Assembly: GCF_016806065.1 (NCBI RefSeq)
Contig: NZ_CP032405.1
Location: 3,066,001-3,130,000 of the forward strand
From: Rhizobium rosettiformans
GTDB taxonomy: Bacteria; Pseudomonadota; Alphaproteobacteria; Rhizobiales; Rhizobiaceae
Reading direction: 5' to 3'
Length of the DNA: 64,000 nucleotides
In this document: in pieces, positions 46,498-58,021 of the stretch
Position numbering within the stretch: the first letter of the stretch is position 1
How the letters are laid out: the number at the start of each line of letters is the position of its first letter
The notes under the pieces: model-generated
What the model was told of the DNA's origin: nothing
Databases searched by the model: none
Seen by the model: only the letters and a program-made list of their open reading frames with translations
Position numbers and translations under genes: made by a program

Positions 46498-48492
46498 ATG
46501 ATCTACAAGGCTATCGTCTTTCTCCCCCTGATCGGCTTCCTGATCGCCGGCTTGCTTGGCCGACAGATCGGCGCCAAGGCGTCGGAATACATCACCACCG
46601 GTCTGATGATCATCGTGGCGATCCTCTCCTGGATCGTGTTCTTCAACGTTGCCATGAGCCATGAGGCCCACGAGGTCATCAAGGTGCCCGTGCTGCGCTG
46701 GATCCAGTCCGGCGGCATCGATGTCGAATGGGCTTTCCGCGTTGATACGCTGACGGCTGTGATGTTCGTCGTGGTCAACTCGGTGTCGTGCCTCGTGCAC
46801 CTCTACTCGATCGGCTACATGCACCACGATCCGCATCGGCCGCGCTTCTTTGCCTATCTGTCGCTCTTCACCTTTGCGATGCTGATGCTCATCACGTCGG
46901 ACAACCTGCTACAGATGTTCTTCGGCTGGGAAGGCGTGGGTCTTGCGTCCTATCTGCTCATCGGCTTCTGGTACAAGAAGCCGTCCGCGTCCGCCGCTGC
47001 CATGAAGGCCTTCATCGTCAACCGCGTCGGTGACTTCGGCTTCATCCTCGGCATCTCGGCGCTCTTCGTGATGTTCGGCTCGATCAATTTCGAAACGATC
47101 TTCGCCTCCGCCCAGTCCTATCTGCCGGCCGATCCCGCGGCCTCGCCTGAGGTCGTACTCAACCTCTTCGGCATGCAGCTTGACCGCAGCCATGCGCTGA
47201 CCGGCGCCTGCCTGCTGCTCTTCATGGGCGCGATGGGTAAGTCGGCGCAGTTCCTGCTGCACACCTGGCTGCCGGACGCCATGGAAGGCCCGACCCCGGT
47301 TTCGGCGCTCATTCACGCCGCAACCATGGTCACCGCCGGCGTCTTCCTCGTCGCCCGCATGTCGCCTGTCTTCGAACTCTCGCCGGATGCTCTTGTTGTC
47401 GTCACTATCGTGGGCGCAATCACGGCCTTCTTCGCCGCGACCGTCGGTCTCGTGCAGAACGACATCAAGCGCGTCATCGCCTATTCGACCTGCTCGCAGC
47501 TCGGCTACATGTTCGTGGCGCTCGGCGTCGGCGCCTATGGCGCGGCCGTCTTCCACCTCTTCACGCACGCCTTCTTCAAGGCACTCCTGTTCTTGGGCGC
47601 AGGCTCCGTGATCCACGCCGTCGATGGCGAGCAGGACATGCGTTACATGGGTGGACTGCGCAAGCATATCCCCGTGACCTTCTGGGCCATGACGATCGGC
47701 ACGATCGCCCTAACCGGCGTCGGCATCCCGGGAACGCTGATCGGTACCGCTGGCTTCTTCTCGAAGGACTACATCATCGAGTCTGCCTTCGCTTCGAGCT
47801 CGGCTGTCGGTGGTTTTGCCTTCACAATGCTGGTGATTGCGGCTCTGTTCACGAGCTTCTATTCCTGGCGCCTGGCGTTCCTCACCTTCTTCGGCAAGCC
47901 GCGTGCGTCTGCCGACGTCATGCACCATGTGCATGAAAGCCCGCAGGTCATGCTGATCCCGTTCTACCTGCTCGGTTTCGGCGCGCTGTTTGCCGGCTTC
48001 ATCTTCCACGACTACTTCTTCGGCCATCACTATGCCGAGTTCTGGAAGGGCGCGCTCTTCACGCTTCCGACCAACACAGTCCTGGAAGAGTTCCATGACG
48101 TTCCGAAGTGGGTGAAGTGGAGCCCGTTCATTGCCATGACGCTCGGCTTCGTCACCGCCTGGTACATGTATATCAAGAACCCGTCGGCGCCGAAGAAGCT
48201 CGCTGAACAGCAGTGGATGCTCTACCAGTTCCTGCTCAACAAGTGGTACTTCGACGAGCTCTACGACTTCCTCTTCGTTCGGTCCTCCAAGGCGCTCGGC
48301 CGCTTCCTCTGGAAGAAGGGTGACGTCGCCACCATCGACGCCTATGGCCCGAACGGCGTTGCCTCTGCCGTTGGCGGCCTGACCCAGAAGGTCGTCCGCC
48401 TGCAGTCGGGCTACCTCTATCACTATGCCTTCGCGATGCTCATCGGCATTGCGGCACTTGTTACCTGGATGATGCTCGGGAGCTCCCTCTGA
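46498..48492 (+). CDS. nuoL: NADH-quinone oxidoreductase subunit L
   Basis: A 664-residue antiporter-like proton-pumping subunit at the distal end of the membrane arm. The conserved core shows [18 protein letters not shown] with the key glutamate, [36 protein letters not shown], and [19 protein letters not shown]. The long lateral helix and terminal helix follow in the C-terminal 150 residues. It overlaps nuoM by one base. Confidence 0.98.
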   Translation: MIYKAIVFLPLIGFLIAGLLGRQIGAKASEYITTGLMIIVAILSWIVFFNVAMSHEAHEVIKVPVLRWIQSGGIDVEWAFRVDTLTAVMFVVVNSVSCLVHLYSIGYMHHDPHRPRFFAYLSLFTFAMLMLITSDNLLQMFFGWEGVGLASYLLIGFWYKKPSASAAAMKAFIVNRVGDFGFILGISALFVMFGSINFETIFASAQSYLPADPAASPEVVLNLFGMQLDRSHALTGACLLLFMGAMGKSAQFLLHTWLPDAMEGPTPVSALIHAATMVTAGVFLVARMSPVFELSPDALVVVTIVGAITAFFAATVGLVQNDIKRVIAYSTCSQLGYMFVALGVGAYGAAVFHLFTHAFFKALLFLGAGSVIHAVDGEQDMRYMGGLRKHIPVTFWAMTIGTIALTGVGIPGTLIGTAGFFSKDYIIESAFASSSAVGGFAFTMLVIAALFTSFYSWRLAFLTFFGKPRASADVMHHVHESPQVMLIPFYLLGFGALFAGFIFHDYFFGHHYAEFWKGALFTLPTNTVLEEFHDVPKWVKWSPFIAMTLGFVTAWYMYIKNPSAPKKLAEQQWMLYQFLLNKWYFDELYDFLFVRSSKALGRFLWKKGDVATIDAYGPNGVASAVGGLTQKVVRLQSGYLYHYAFAMLIGIAALVTWMMLGSSL

Positions 48493-50003
48493 TGACCGAT
48501 TGGCCCATTCTCTCGACGGTCACCTTCCTTCCTCTGGTCGGCGTGGCTCTGCTTCTGCTGACCCGTGGTGATACTTCTCTCGGCCGCCGCAACATCCTGA
48601 ACGTCTCGCTGCTGACGACGGTCTTCACCTTCGTCGTGTCGCTCTTCATCTGGATCAACTTCGACAATTCGAACACCGGCTTCCAGATGGTCGAGAAGCA
48701 TGCCTGGCTCGGGACCGGCATCTCCTACCATGTCGGCGTCGACGGCATCTCGATGCTGTTCGTCATTCTGACGACGCTGCTCATGCCCTTCTGCATTCTG
48801 GCGAGCTGGACCTCGGTCGAGAAGCGCCTGAAGGAATACATGATCGCCTTCCTGGTGCTTGAGACCCTGATGATCGGCGTGTTCGTGTCGCTCGACATCG
48901 TGCTCTTCTACGTCTTCTTCGAAGCCGGCCTCATTCCGATGTTCATCATCATCGGCGTCTGGGGTGGCAAGGACCGCGTCTACGCGTCATACAAGTTCTT
49001 CCTCTACACGCTGCTCGGCTCGGTGCTGATGCTGCTCGCCATCATGGCAATGTACTGGGATGCCGGCACGACCGATATCGCAGCGCTCCTGCAGCACGAC
49101 TTCCCGCCGCAGATGCAGACCTGGCTATGGCTTGCCTTCTTCGCTTCGTTTGCGGTGAAGATGCCGATGTGGCCGGTGCATACCTGGCTGCCGGATGCGC
49201 ACGTTCAGGCGCCGACGGCAGGCTCCGTGATCCTGGCGGGTATCCTCTTGAAGCTCGGCGGCTACGGCTTCCTGCGCTTCTCGCTGCCGATGTTCCCGCT
49301 GGCGTCGGACTTCTTTGCGCCATTCGTCTTCACGCTGTCGGTTATTGCCATCATCTACACCTCGCTGGTCGCGATGATGCAGGAAGACATGAAGAAGCTG
49401 ATCGCCTATTCCTCTGTCGCCCACATGGGCTACGTCACCATGGGTATCTTTGCTGCCAACCAGCAGGGCGTTCAGGGTGCGATCTTCCAGATGATCAGCC
49501 ACGGCTTCGTCTCCGGCGCGCTCTTCCTCTGCGTCGGCGTGATCTATGACCGTCTCCATACCCGCGAGATCGCGGCCTATGGTGGCCTGGTCAACAACAT
49601 GCCGAAATATGCGCTCGCCTTCATGGTCTTCACCATGGCCAATGTCGGCCTGCCGGGCACCTCCGGCTTCGTCGGCGAGTTCCTGACCCTGATCGGTGTC
49701 TTCCGCGTCAACACCTGGGTCGCGCTGTTTGCCGCAACCGGCGTCATCCTTTCGGCTGCCTATGCGCTCTGGCTTTATCGCCGGGTCGTCTTCGGCGCGC
49801 TCGAAAAAGAGAGCCTTAAGAGCATGCTCGACCTATCCACACGCGAAAAGCTGACCCTTTATCCGCTGATCGCCCTCACCATCTTCTTCGGCGTCTACCC
49901 GGCTCCCATCCTCGATGCGACCGCCGCCTCCGTCGACAATCTGGTGAACAACTACTCCGCAGCCTTGCAAGCAGCCCAGTCCCTGGCGCTGATTGCGAAC
50001 TGA
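48492..50003 (+). CDS. nuoM: NADH-quinone oxidoreductase subunit M
   Basis: A 503-residue antiporter-like subunit with fourteen helices. Diagnostic stretches: [57 protein letters not shown], and [23 protein letters not shown]. The ATG overlaps the nuoL stop (ATGA), so it is translationally coupled. Confidence 0.98.
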   Translation: MTDWPILSTVTFLPLVGVALLLLTRGDTSLGRRNILNVSLLTTVFTFVVSLFIWINFDNSNTGFQMVEKHAWLGTGISYHVGVDGISMLFVILTTLLMPFCILASWTSVEKRLKEYMIAFLVLETLMIGVFVSLDIVLFYVFFEAGLIPMFIIIGVWGGKDRVYASYKFFLYTLLGSVLMLLAIMAMYWDAGTTDIAALLQHDFPPQMQTWLWLAFFASFAVKMPMWPVHTWLPDAHVQAPTAGSVILAGILLKLGGYGFLRFSLPMFPLASDFFAPFVFTLSVIAIIYTSLVAMMQEDMKKLIAYSSVAHMGYVTMGIFAANQQGVQGAIFQMISHGFVSGALFLCVGVIYDRLHTREIAAYGGLVNNMPKYALAFMVFTMANVGLPGTSGFVGEFLTLIGVFRVNTWVALFAATGVILSAAYALWLYRRVVFGALEKESLKSMLDLSTREKLTLYPLIALTIFFGVYPAPILDATAASVDNLVNNYSAALQAAQSLALIAN

Positions 50004-50021
50004 CGACAGGATCCTTTGGAC

Positions 50022-51467
50022 ATGACCGTTGAAACTCTCATTGCTAGCCTGCATCTGGTCACGCCGGAATTGATCCTGGCCGTGGGCGCCATGGTGCTGC
50101 TCATGATCGGCGTGTTTTCGGGCGAGAAGTCGAACAGTGTCGTCACGGGACTGGCGATCGCGCTGCTGATCTTCTCGGGCGCCTGGCTGGTGTTCTCCGG
50201 CGCGGAAGGAGAGGCCTTTAACGGCGCCTACCTCGCTGACGGCTACGCCAAGTTCATGAAGATCCTTGCCCTGATCGGTTCGGTGACGGCGATGATCATG
50301 GCGGTCGGGCACGCCCGCTACGATCATCTCGACAAGTTCGAGTTCCCGGTCCTGCTCGTTCTCGCCACGCTTGGCGTCATGCTGCTGATCTCGGCCAATG
50401 ACCTGATCGCTTTGTATCTCGGCCTCGAACTGATGTCGCTGGCCCTCTACGTCGTCGCTGCCATCAACCGTGACAGCCTGCGTTCGACGGAAGCGGGCCT
50501 CAAGTACTTCGTGCTTGGCGCGCTCTCGTCGGGCATGCTGCTCTACGGCATGTCGCTGGTCTATGGCTTCACCGGCAATACCGGCTTCGACGAGATTGCC
50601 GCCGTCCTGTCGCAGGGCGAACCGTCGCTCGGTGTGATCTTCGGCCTGGTCTTCGTCCTCGCCGGCCTGGCCTTCAAGATCTCCGCCGTTCCGTTCCACA
50701 TGTGGACGCCCGACGTCTATGAGGGCGCTCCGACCCCGGTCACCGCCTTCCTGGCGGCCGCTCCGAAGATCGGTGCCATGGCGATCTTCGTGCGCATCGT
50801 CATCGACGCCTTCCTGCCGATCTTCGCCGAGTGGCAGCAGATTGTCGTCTTCATTTCGATCGCGTCGATGGTGCTCGGTTCCGTCGCAGCCATCGGCCAG
50901 AGGAACATCAAGCGACTGATGGCCTATTCCTCCATCGGTCACATGGGTTATGCGCTGGTCGGTCTCGCCGCCGGCAATGACACCGGCGTAGCCGGCGTTC
51001 TGCTCTACATGATGATCTATCTGGTGATGACGCTCGGCACCTTCGCCTGCATCATGGCCATGCGCCAGAAGGAAGGCGGCAATGTCGAGAACATCGACGA
51101 TCTCGCCGGCCTGTCGACCACGCGGCCGTTCATGGCCTTCGTGCTGACCGCGCTGATGTTCTCACTCGCCGGCATTCCGCCGCTCGCCGGCTTCTTCGCC
51201 AAATACTTCGTCTTCGTGGCGGCCATCGAAGCCAAGCTCTATGCGCTTGCCATCATCGGTGTTCTGGCCTCGGTCATCGGCGCCTATTACTACCTGCGCA
51301 TCATCAAGGTCATGTGGTTCGACGAAGCCAAGGGCGAGTTTGCCCGCACGGCGGTCGAGCTGCGCCTCGTCTTCGGTCTCTCCGGCCTCTTCGTCGTCGG
51401 TTATGTCCTGATTGGTGGTCCGCTCGGCACTGCCGCTGAAGCTGCTGCAAAGACGTTGTTTAGTTGA
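50022..51467 (+). CDS. nuoN: NADH-quinone oxidoreductase subunit N
   Basis: A 481-residue antiporter-like subunit, last of the 14 core genes. It shows [57 protein letters not shown], and [23 protein letters not shown]. The ATG at 50022 gives the normal start [10 protein letters not shown]; a TTG two codons earlier is not needed. The stop codon overlaps the TTG start of birA by four bases. Confidence 0.97.
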   Translation: MTVETLIASLHLVTPELILAVGAMVLLMIGVFSGEKSNSVVTGLAIALLIFSGAWLVFSGAEGEAFNGAYLADGYAKFMKILALIGSVTAMIMAVGHARYDHLDKFEFPVLLVLATLGVMLLISANDLIALYLGLELMSLALYVVAAINRDSLRSTEAGLKYFVLGALSSGMLLYGMSLVYGFTGNTGFDEIAAVLSQGEPSLGVIFGLVFVLAGLAFKISAVPFHMWTPDVYEGAPTPVTAFLAAAPKIGAMAIFVRIVIDAFLPIFAEWQQIVVFISIASMVLGSVAAIGQRNIKRLMAYSSIGHMGYALVGLAAGNDTGVAGVLLYMMIYLVMTLGTFACIMAMRQKEGGNVENIDDLAGLSTTRPFMAFVLTALMFSLAGIPPLAGFFAKYFVFVAAIEAKLYALAIIGVLASVIGAYYYLRIIKVMWFDEAKGEFARTAVELRLVFGLSGLFVVGYVLIGGPLGTAAEAAAKTLFS

Positions 51468-52231
51468 CCAGCCTCGGTATACCGCGCCGGATTTCGCTCG
51501 ACGACTTCCGGCACGAAGCCCTCGACGAAGTTTCGTCCACCAATACGGAAGCATTCGCCCGCGCTCGCGCGGGCGATTCCGGTTTTCTGTGGTTGACGGC
51601 CGAGCGCCAGACAGGTGGCCGCGGACGCCGCGGCCGGCCATGGGTATCGGAACGTGGCAATCTCTATTCGACCCTTCTGCTGATCGATGCGGCACCGCCC
51701 GAACAGCTGGGTTCTCTGCCGCTTGCCGTGGCGCTGGCCGTTCATGCAGCCGTGCAAACAGTGATGCCGCCGGGCGGCGAGCCCGTCGAAATCAAATGGC
51801 CGAACGATGTACTGATCGGTCGTAAGAAGACGTCTGGGATCTTGCTCGAGGCGGAACGCATTACCGATGGTCGCATGGCACTCGCCATCGGCATCGGCAT
51901 CAATATCGCCCACCGCCCGGATCTGACGCTCTATCCGGTGACCTCCCTTGCCGACCAGGGCGTGTCGATCTCGCCGCCGGAGTTTTTCGCCCATCTGTTC
52001 GCCGAGATGGCAGAGGTTCTTTCCGTCTGGGACGAGGGCAGGGGGATCGCCGAGATCGTGCGGCGCTGGCGTTGCGTTGCCTGTGGCATCGGCGAGAAAA
52101 TAACTGTGAACCTCCCGGACCGCTCGATTTCCGGTATCTTTTCCGGAATCGATGATAAGGGAATTTTGTTGCTCGACCGGGGCTCCGACGGGATGATGTC
52201 GGTTGCCGCCGGAGACGTGTTTTTCGGGTAG
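51464..52231 (+). CDS. birA: biotin--[acetyl-CoA-carboxylase] ligase, class I
   Basis: A 255-residue ligase that makes biotinyl-AMP and attaches biotin to carboxyl carrier proteins. It shows [13 protein letters not shown], the biotin/ATP loop [24 protein letters not shown], and the [19 protein letters not shown] motif. The N-terminal DNA-binding domain of E. coli BirA is absent, so it is a monofunctional ligase. The start is a TTG overlapping the nuoN stop with no clear ribosome site, so translation probably depends on coupling; a start further in cannot be excluded. Confidence 0.92.
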   Translation: MTSLGIPRRISLDDFRHEALDEVSSTNTEAFARARAGDSGFLWLTAERQTGGRGRRGRPWVSERGNLYSTLLLIDAAPPEQLGSLPLAVALAVHAAVQTVMPPGGEPVEIKWPNDVLIGRKKTSGILLEAERITDGRMALAIGIGINIAHRPDLTLYPVTSLADQGVSISPPEFFAHLFAEMAEVLSVWDEGRGIAEIVRRWRCVACGIGEKITVNLPDRSISGIFSGIDDKGILLLDRGSDGMMSVAAGDVFFG

Positions 52232-52249
52232 ACTGGATCGGAACTGAGA

Positions 52250-53917
52250 ATGGCCAATAACGACGAACTGGTTTTCCTGCCGCTGGGCGGCGTGGGAGAA
52301 ATCGGCATGAACCTCGCATTGTACGGCTATGGTCCGCCGTCCAATCGCCAGTGGATCATGGTCGACTGCGGCGTGACTTTCGCCGGTCCGGACCTGCCGG
52401 GCGTGGATCTCGTGCTGCCCGATATCAGCTTCATCAAGAAGCAGAAGAAGAACCTCAAGGGCATCATCATCACCCATGCCCATGAAGATCATTACGGTGC
52501 GCTGAACGACCTCTGGCCGGGTCTCAACGTCCCTGTCTATGCCTCGCGCTTCACCGCCGGCATGCTGGAAGCCAAGCGCGACTATGAAGGCTCGCGCGCC
52601 GAGATTCCGATCACGCCGTTCAAGCAGGGCGACCGCATCAATGTCGGCCCCTTTGAGATCGAGGCGATTGGCGTCAACCACTCGATCCCTGAGCCGATGT
52701 CGCTCGTCATCCGCACGCCGCTCGGCAATCTCATCCATACGGGTGACTGGAAGATTGACCACAATCCGTCACTCGGCCCTCTGACCGATGAAGAGCGCTT
52801 CCGTGCCGTTGGCGACGAGGGCGTGCTTGCGATGTTCTGCGATTCGACCAATGCCATGCGCGATGGTGTCTCGCCTTCCGAAGAGGAAGTCTCCGCAGGC
52901 TTGCAGAAGATCATCGAAGCGGCGGAAGGCCGTGTCGCGATCACCACCTTCTCCTCCAATGTCGGGCGTATCCGTTCGATTGCCCAGGCAGCGGAAGCGG
53001 CCGGCCGTGAAGTCCTGCTGCTTGGCAGTTCGCTGAAGCGCGTCACGAACGTTGCTCAGGACATCGGGATCATGGAGGGCATCAAGCCCTTCCTCGCCGA
53101 GGACGAATTCGGCTTCATACCACGTGACAAGGTCGTCATCATCCTGACTGGCAGTCAGGGCGAAGCGCGTGCAGCGCTCGCCAAGCTTTCGCGCGACGAG
53201 ATGCGCAATGTGGCGTTGACGAAGGGCGACACGGTCGTCTTCTCCTCGCGTGCCATCCCGGGCAATGAGAAGGCGATCCTCGAGATCAAGAACGGCCTCA
53301 TCGAGCAGGGCGTCCACATCATAACCGACAACGACGCGCTGGTCCACGTTTCGGGCCATCCGCGCCGCAATGAACTCCTGAAGATGTACGAGTGGGTTCG
53401 TCCGCAGATCCTCGTGCCGGTGCATGGTGAGGCCGCCCATCTGGTCGCCCAGAAGGAATTGGCGCTTCAGGCCGGCATCCCGAACGTTCCGCGTGTCCGC
53501 AATGGCGACATGCTGCGCGTCGCACCGGGCCCAGCCGAAGTCATCGCTCAGGCTCCCTTCGGCCGCGTCTACAAGGACGGCAAGCTCGTCGGCGACATCG
53601 AAGAAATGGGCATCGCCGATCGCAAGAAGCTCTCCTATGTCGGCCATGTTGCCGTCAGTGTGCTGCTCGACAGCCGTTTCGATTTCCTCGGCGACCCCGA
53701 TGTCGTCGCCTTCGGCCTGCCCGAAGTCGACCACGAGGGCGAGCTGATGGAGGACACGCTTTACGACGCCGTTCTCGGCGCCGTCGAAAGCATTCCGCGC
53801 AGCCGTCGCAAGGATCTCGACACCGTTCGCGAGTCCATCCGCCGCGCGGTGCGCTCGACTGCCAACGAAGTCTGGGGCAAGAAGCCGATCGTCACGGTGT
53901 TCCTGACCAAAGTCTGA
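52250..53917 (+). CDS. rnj: ribonuclease J
   Basis: A 555-residue metallo-beta-lactamase/beta-CASP nuclease with 5'-exo and endonuclease activity for mRNA decay and rRNA maturation. The zinc motif is IITHAHEDHYGAL; further metal ligands are LIHTGDWKID and MFCDSTNAM. beta-CASP motifs include TTFSSNVGRIRSIA and VHVSGHPRRNELLKMY with LVPVHGEAAHL. Rhizobia use RNase J alongside RNase E. It begins 18 bp after birA and extends the nuo-birA transcription unit. Confidence 0.94.
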   Translation: MANNDELVFLPLGGVGEIGMNLALYGYGPPSNRQWIMVDCGVTFAGPDLPGVDLVLPDISFIKKQKKNLKGIIITHAHEDHYGALNDLWPGLNVPVYASRFTAGMLEAKRDYEGSRAEIPITPFKQGDRINVGPFEIEAIGVNHSIPEPMSLVIRTPLGNLIHTGDWKIDHNPSLGPLTDEERFRAVGDEGVLAMFCDSTNAMRDGVSPSEEEVSAGLQKIIEAAEGRVAITTFSSNVGRIRSIAQAAEAAGREVLLLGSSLKRVTNVAQDIGIMEGIKPFLAEDEFGFIPRDKVVIILTGSQGEARAALAKLSRDEMRNVALTKGDTVVFSSRAIPGNEKAILEIKNGLIEQGVHIITDNDALVHVSGHPRRNELLKMYEWVRPQILVPVHGEAAHLVAQKELALQAGIPNVPRVRNGDMLRVAPGPAEVIAQAPFGRVYKDGKLVGDIEEMGIADRKKLSYVGHVAVSVLLDSRFDFLGDPDVVAFGLPEVDHEGELMEDTLYDAVLGAVESIPRSRRKDLDTVRESIRRAVRSTANEVWGKKPIVTVFLTKV

Positions 53918-53972
53918 GGGACGAGGCGGGCAGGGATGACCTAATCTTTGCCCGCAACGACTGGAGGAAGAC

Positions 53973-54377
<405 letters not shown>

Positions 54378-54532
54378 GGCCCATTCACCAACCGATGAAG
54401 TCTTGTTGATCGCGGCTCGTTCGGGCCTGCGACGCTTTTGTCTTTGTGCCTGGGAGCTTCCGCGATTATAGGGGGAGAAAGAGCGGCGCAGGCGCAACGT
54501 TTGGCGCCATCTCATGTCTGGAGCGAAACATC

Positions 54533-54811
54533 ATGGCGATCCTGTCGGGACTGGCGGTCTATTTTGTGATCTGGTGGCTGGTGCTGTTTGCCGTCTTGCC
54601 GATCGGCCTTCGCACCCAGGACGAGGATCAGAACGTGGTCCCGGGTACGGTCGCCAGTGCTCCCACCCGCTTCCGTGCGGCGCGCATCTTCCTGACAACT
54701 TCCATCGTCTCTGCACTGATTTATGGAGCCTGGTATGTCGCCGGCACTTATTTCGGCATCAGCTTCAACGATCTGCCGGTCATCATGCCGGGCGTAGAGC
54801 CGCAAGGCTGA
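54533..54811 (+). CDS. DUF1467 family membrane protein
   Basis: A 92-residue protein with two hydrophobic helices (residues 5-24 and 52-75) flanking the conserved FAVLPIGLRTQDEDQNVVPGT. This is the DUF1467 family, which in alphaproteobacteria lies between the mce and proS genes as it does here. Function unknown. The ATG at 54533 is chosen because it begins the conserved part; a longer upstream frame has no ribosome site. Confidence 0.85.
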   Translation: MAILSGLAVYFVIWWLVLFAVLPIGLRTQDEDQNVVPGTVASAPTRFRAARIFLTTSIVSALIYGAWYVAGTYFGISFNDLPVIMPGVEPQG

Positions 54812-54846
54812 TCGGCGCCTCTCAGCACACCCATTCCGTCGACTAG

Positions 54847-54994
54847 GCAAAAAAAAACAAGGTCAAAAGACCTTGTTCGAAGCTTCGCGTGATCCTTCAC
54901 CAATTAAGGGGCTGCGACAAGCGCGCCTAGATCTGATCCTCCCAAGACTTGACCGCGAGTGTGGCAAAGATTTGAACTCCCTGCCTCTTTTATG
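54847..54994 (-). ncRNA. probable trans-acting small RNA upstream of proS (alpha-r9-like)
   Basis: A minus-strand transcript of about 148 nt can be drawn between a promoter-like pair (TAGGTT/GTGACA, 55000-55028) and a perfect intrinsic terminator (9-bp stem AACAAGGTC/GACCTTGTT, AAAA-complement loop, then nine T on this strand, 54847-54877). Inside are two stem-loops, one with arms GGCA/TGCC extended by G-U pairs near 54963-54985, and CGAAGCTTCG at 54878-54887. No ORF is present. From memory the alpha-r9 sRNA family of Rhizobiales lies beside proS, which fits, but this was not checked. Confidence 0.6.
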
Positions 54995-54999
54995 GGCTG

Positions 55000-55028
55000 A
55001 ACCTAGCCCAATCATTGGTCCTTGTCAC
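55000..55028 (-). promoter_or_regulatory. candidate promoter of the small RNA
   Basis: On the minus strand GTGACA (55023-55028), a 17-bp spacer and TAGGTT (55000-55005). The -10 match is weak. Confidence 0.35.
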
Positions 55029-55312
55029 CCCTGAATCTTGCAGATTTGTTACACTCATCCAAAAAAATTTCATTCACGCCGCTTTGTCGCATAAGGGTCA
55101 TGCAATGACCTGATTTGCAGGTTTTGACGGGACATTGTCTTGCCGGTTGCGCATCCGAATGGGCGCTTGGCATGCCGGCTGTGGGCGAGGCGAGCGAACG
55201 GCGCTTGCGGGTTTTCTTCTCCAGTCCAACCGGCTATGAACGCTTCCTGACATCCCGTTTCAATCGCTGATTCCGCCAATACGGCGGCATCGACAACCAT
55301 CTGGAATTCGTT
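55029..55312. other. intergenic region upstream of proS
   Basis: About 280 bp with no supported ORF; it should contain the proS promoter, not clearly resolved. A short run AAAAAAATTTCATT lies at 55062. Confidence 0.35.
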
Positions 55313-56635
55313 ATGCGTCTGTCGCGCTACTTCATGCCGATCCTGAAGGAAAACCCCAAGGAAGCCGAGATCGTCTCCCACCGCTTGATGCTGCGGACGG
55401 GCATGATCCGCCAGCAGAGCCAGGGCATCTATTCCTGGCTACCGCTCGGCAAGCGCGTGCTCGACAAAGTGAACGCCATCATCCGCGAAGAGCAGAATCG
55501 CGCGGGCGCCATCGAGCTCTCCATGCCGACCTTGCAGTCGGCCGAGCTCTGGCAGGAAAGCGGTCGCTACGAGGATTACGGCAAGGAAATGCTGCGCATC
55601 CGCGACCGGCAGGACCGTCCGATGCTCTATGGTCCGACCAATGAGGAGATGATCACCGACATCTTCCGCTCGTCGGTCAAGTCCTACAAGAGCCTGCCGC
55701 TCAACCTCTACCACATCCAGCTGAAGTTCCGTGACGAGATCCGTCCGCGCTTCGGCACCATGCGCTCGCGCGAATTCCTGATGAAGGATGCCTATTCTTT
55801 CGACCTGACCCAGGCCGACGCGATCCATTCCTACAACAAGATGTTCGTCGCTTACCTGCGCACCTTCGATCGCCTTGGCCTGCGCGCCATTCCGATGCGT
55901 GCCGACACCGGCCCGATCGGGGGCAATCACAGCCACGAATTCATCATTCTCGCCGACACCGGCGAATCTGAAGTCTATTGCCATAAGAGCTTCGTCGATT
56001 TCGACATTCCGGCTGCTGATACCGATTTCGACAGCGTTGATGGCCTGCAGTCCGTTTTCGACAAATGGACCTCGGTTTACGCTGCGACGTCGGAAATGCA
56101 TGACGAAGCGGCTTTCGGCACGATCCCGGAAGGCGACCGCCTCTCCGCGCGCGGTATCGAGGTCGGCCACATCTTCTATTTCGGCACCAAATATTCCGAG
56201 CCGATGGGCGCCAAGGTGCAAGGGCCGGACGGCAAGGAGCATCTTGTCCACATGGGTTCCTACGGTATCGGCCCGACGCGCCTTGTTCCGGCCATCATCG
56301 AAGCCTCGCATGACGAGAACGGAATCATCTGGCCGGCTTCGGTCGCGCCCTTCGATGCCGTTGTCATCAACATGAAGCCGGGTGACGAGGCCTGCGACAC
56401 GACCTGCGATCGCCTCTATGTCGCGCTGCAGAATGCCGGCAAGGACGTGCTCTACGATGATACCGACGATCGTGCCGGCACGAAGTTCGCCACCGCCGAT
56501 CTGATCGGCGTGCCGGTCCAGGTCATCGCGGGCCCGCGTGCCGTCGCTGCCGGTGAAGTCGAGCTCAAGGACCGCAAGACCGGTGCGCGTGAGACGCTGA
56601 CGATCGAAGCGGCGATCAACAAGCTGACGGCCTAA
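55313..56635 (+). CDS. proS: prolyl-tRNA synthetase (short type without editing insertion)
   Basis: A 440-residue class II synthetase that charges tRNA-Pro. Class motifs are readable: motif 1 region [26 protein letters not shown], motif 2 [26 protein letters not shown], and motif 3 [16 protein letters not shown]. The anticodon-binding domain follows ([23 protein letters not shown]). The roughly 180-residue INS editing domain of E. coli ProS is missing, as is typical of alphaproteobacteria, so mischarged Ala must be cleared in trans. Confidence 0.97.
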   Translation: MRLSRYFMPILKENPKEAEIVSHRLMLRTGMIRQQSQGIYSWLPLGKRVLDKVNAIIREEQNRAGAIELSMPTLQSAELWQESGRYEDYGKEMLRIRDRQDRPMLYGPTNEEMITDIFRSSVKSYKSLPLNLYHIQLKFRDEIRPRFGTMRSREFLMKDAYSFDLTQADAIHSYNKMFVAYLRTFDRLGLRAIPMRADTGPIGGNHSHEFIILADTGESEVYCHKSFVDFDIPAADTDFDSVDGLQSVFDKWTSVYAATSEMHDEAAFGTIPEGDRLSARGIEVGHIFYFGTKYSEPMGAKVQGPDGKEHLVHMGSYGIGPTRLVPAIIEASHDENGIIWPASVAPFDAVVINMKPGDEACDTTCDRLYVALQNAGKDVLYDDTDDRAGTKFATADLIGVPVQVIAGPRAVAAGEVELKDRKTGARETLTIEAAINKLTA

Positions 56636-56699
56636 GGCAAAAGCCTTACGCCGAACCAAGGTCGGGTCTTGAGACTTGATCCCGAGGCAAGGAGAAACC

Positions 56700-58007
56700 A
56701 TGGCGACGACGGCCGTTGGCAAAGAGACGGTGGACACGGACAAGGCCGCATCTGCGCGCGCCTTTTCCTGCTTTGAACGCATGGTGGCCTGGCGCTATCT
56801 GCGTGCCCGGCGCAAGGAAGCCTTCATTTCCGTCATTGCCGGCTTCTCCTTCATCGGCATCATGCTCGGCGTAGCGACGCTGATCATCGTCATGGCCGTG
56901 ATGAACGGCTTCCGCACCGAACTCGTCTCGCGCATTCTCGGCATCAATGGCCACATGGTGGTCCAGGCCGTTGACCAGCCGCTGAGTGACTATGCAGGCT
57001 TGGCCGAGCGTTTCGCCGCCGTTCCGGGCGTCACCATGGCACTGCCGCTGGTGGAGGGGCAGACGCTCGCTTCGGGTCGTGAGGGTGCCGGCACAGGCGC
57101 CCTGGTGCGCGGCATTCGCCCCGATGATCTGACGAAGCTGTCGGTCGTTTCATCCAATATCCGCTCCGGCGACCTGGTTGGTTTTGCAACCGGCGAGGGC
57201 GTTCTCATTGGCTCGCGCATGGCGGCCCAGCTGGGGCTTTCGGCGGGAGACACGATCACTCTGGTCTCTCCCGAAGGCGATGTGACGCCGCTTGGCGTCA
57301 ATCCGCGGGTGAAGTCCTATCCGGTCTCGGCCATCTTCGAAATCGGCATGTCGGAATATGACGCCTCGATCATCTACATGCCGCTCGAAGAATCGCAGAT
57401 CTATTTCAATGTCGAAGGCATTGTTCAGTCGATCGAGCTCTTCATCTCCAATCCGGATGCCGTGGACGAGCTGCGTCCGTTGATAGAGGAAGCCGCTGGC
57501 CGCCAGATTTTCCTGACCGACTGGCGCCAGCGCAACCAGACCTTCTTCTCGGCGCTCCAGGTCGAGCGCAACGTCATGTTCATGATCCTGACGCTGATCG
57601 TGCTTGTCGCGGCGCTGAACATCATTTCCGGTCTGATCATGCTGGTGAAGGACAAGGCAAGCGACATTGCCATCCTGCGCACCATGGGCGCGACATCGGG
57701 CGCGATCATGCGCATCTTCTTCATGACGGGTGCTGCGATCGGCACGGCAGGAACTCTGGCAGGTGTCGTGCTCGGCGTGATCGTCTGCCTGAACATCGAA
57801 AGCATCCGCCAGTTCTTCTCCTGGGTCTCCGGAACGATGATCTTCGATCCCGAACTCTATTTCCTGAGCCAGCTTCCCGCGGACATGAACGCCAGTGAGA
57901 CCGTATCGGTTATCATCATGGCGCTCAGCCTGTCCTTTATGGCCACCATCTTCCCGGCCTGGCGGGCCTCGCGCCTGGATCCCGTCCAGGCTCTGCGTTA
58001 CGAATGA
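56700..58007 (+). CDS. lolC: lipoprotein-releasing ABC transporter permease LolC/E
   Basis: A 435-residue inner-membrane permease for extraction of outer-membrane lipoproteins to LolA. One helix near residues 42-66 ([23 protein letters not shown]), a large periplasmic domain (about 70-290), and three C-terminal helices ([39 protein letters not shown], with the coupling helix) form the MacB/LolC fold. Only one permease gene is present, so it is probably the homodimeric LolF-like type used by many alphaproteobacteria. The ATG at 56700 follows AAGGAGA. Confidence 0.92.
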   Translation: MATTAVGKETVDTDKAASARAFSCFERMVAWRYLRARRKEAFISVIAGFSFIGIMLGVATLIIVMAVMNGFRTELVSRILGINGHMVVQAVDQPLSDYAGLAERFAAVPGVTMALPLVEGQTLASGREGAGTGALVRGIRPDDLTKLSVVSSNIRSGDLVGFATGEGVLIGSRMAAQLGLSAGDTITLVSPEGDVTPLGVNPRVKSYPVSAIFEIGMSEYDASIIYMPLEESQIYFNVEGIVQSIELFISNPDAVDELRPLIEEAAGRQIFLTDWRQRNQTFFSALQVERNVMFMILTLIVLVAALNIISGLIMLVKDKASDIAILRTMGATSGAIMRIFFMTGAAIGTAGTLAGVVLGVIVCLNIESIRQFFSWVSGTMIFDPELYFLSQLPADMNASETVSVIIMALSLSFMATIFPAWRASRLDPVQALRYE

Positions 58008-58021
58008 GGATGCCGAAATCA

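Noticed and set aside
54960..55020. tRNA- or tmRNA-like T-arm on the minus strand (GGGAG-TTCAAAT)
   Set aside because: No acceptor stem, anticodon arm or tag-peptide reading frame could be built around it; it is better explained as a stem-loop in the small RNA.
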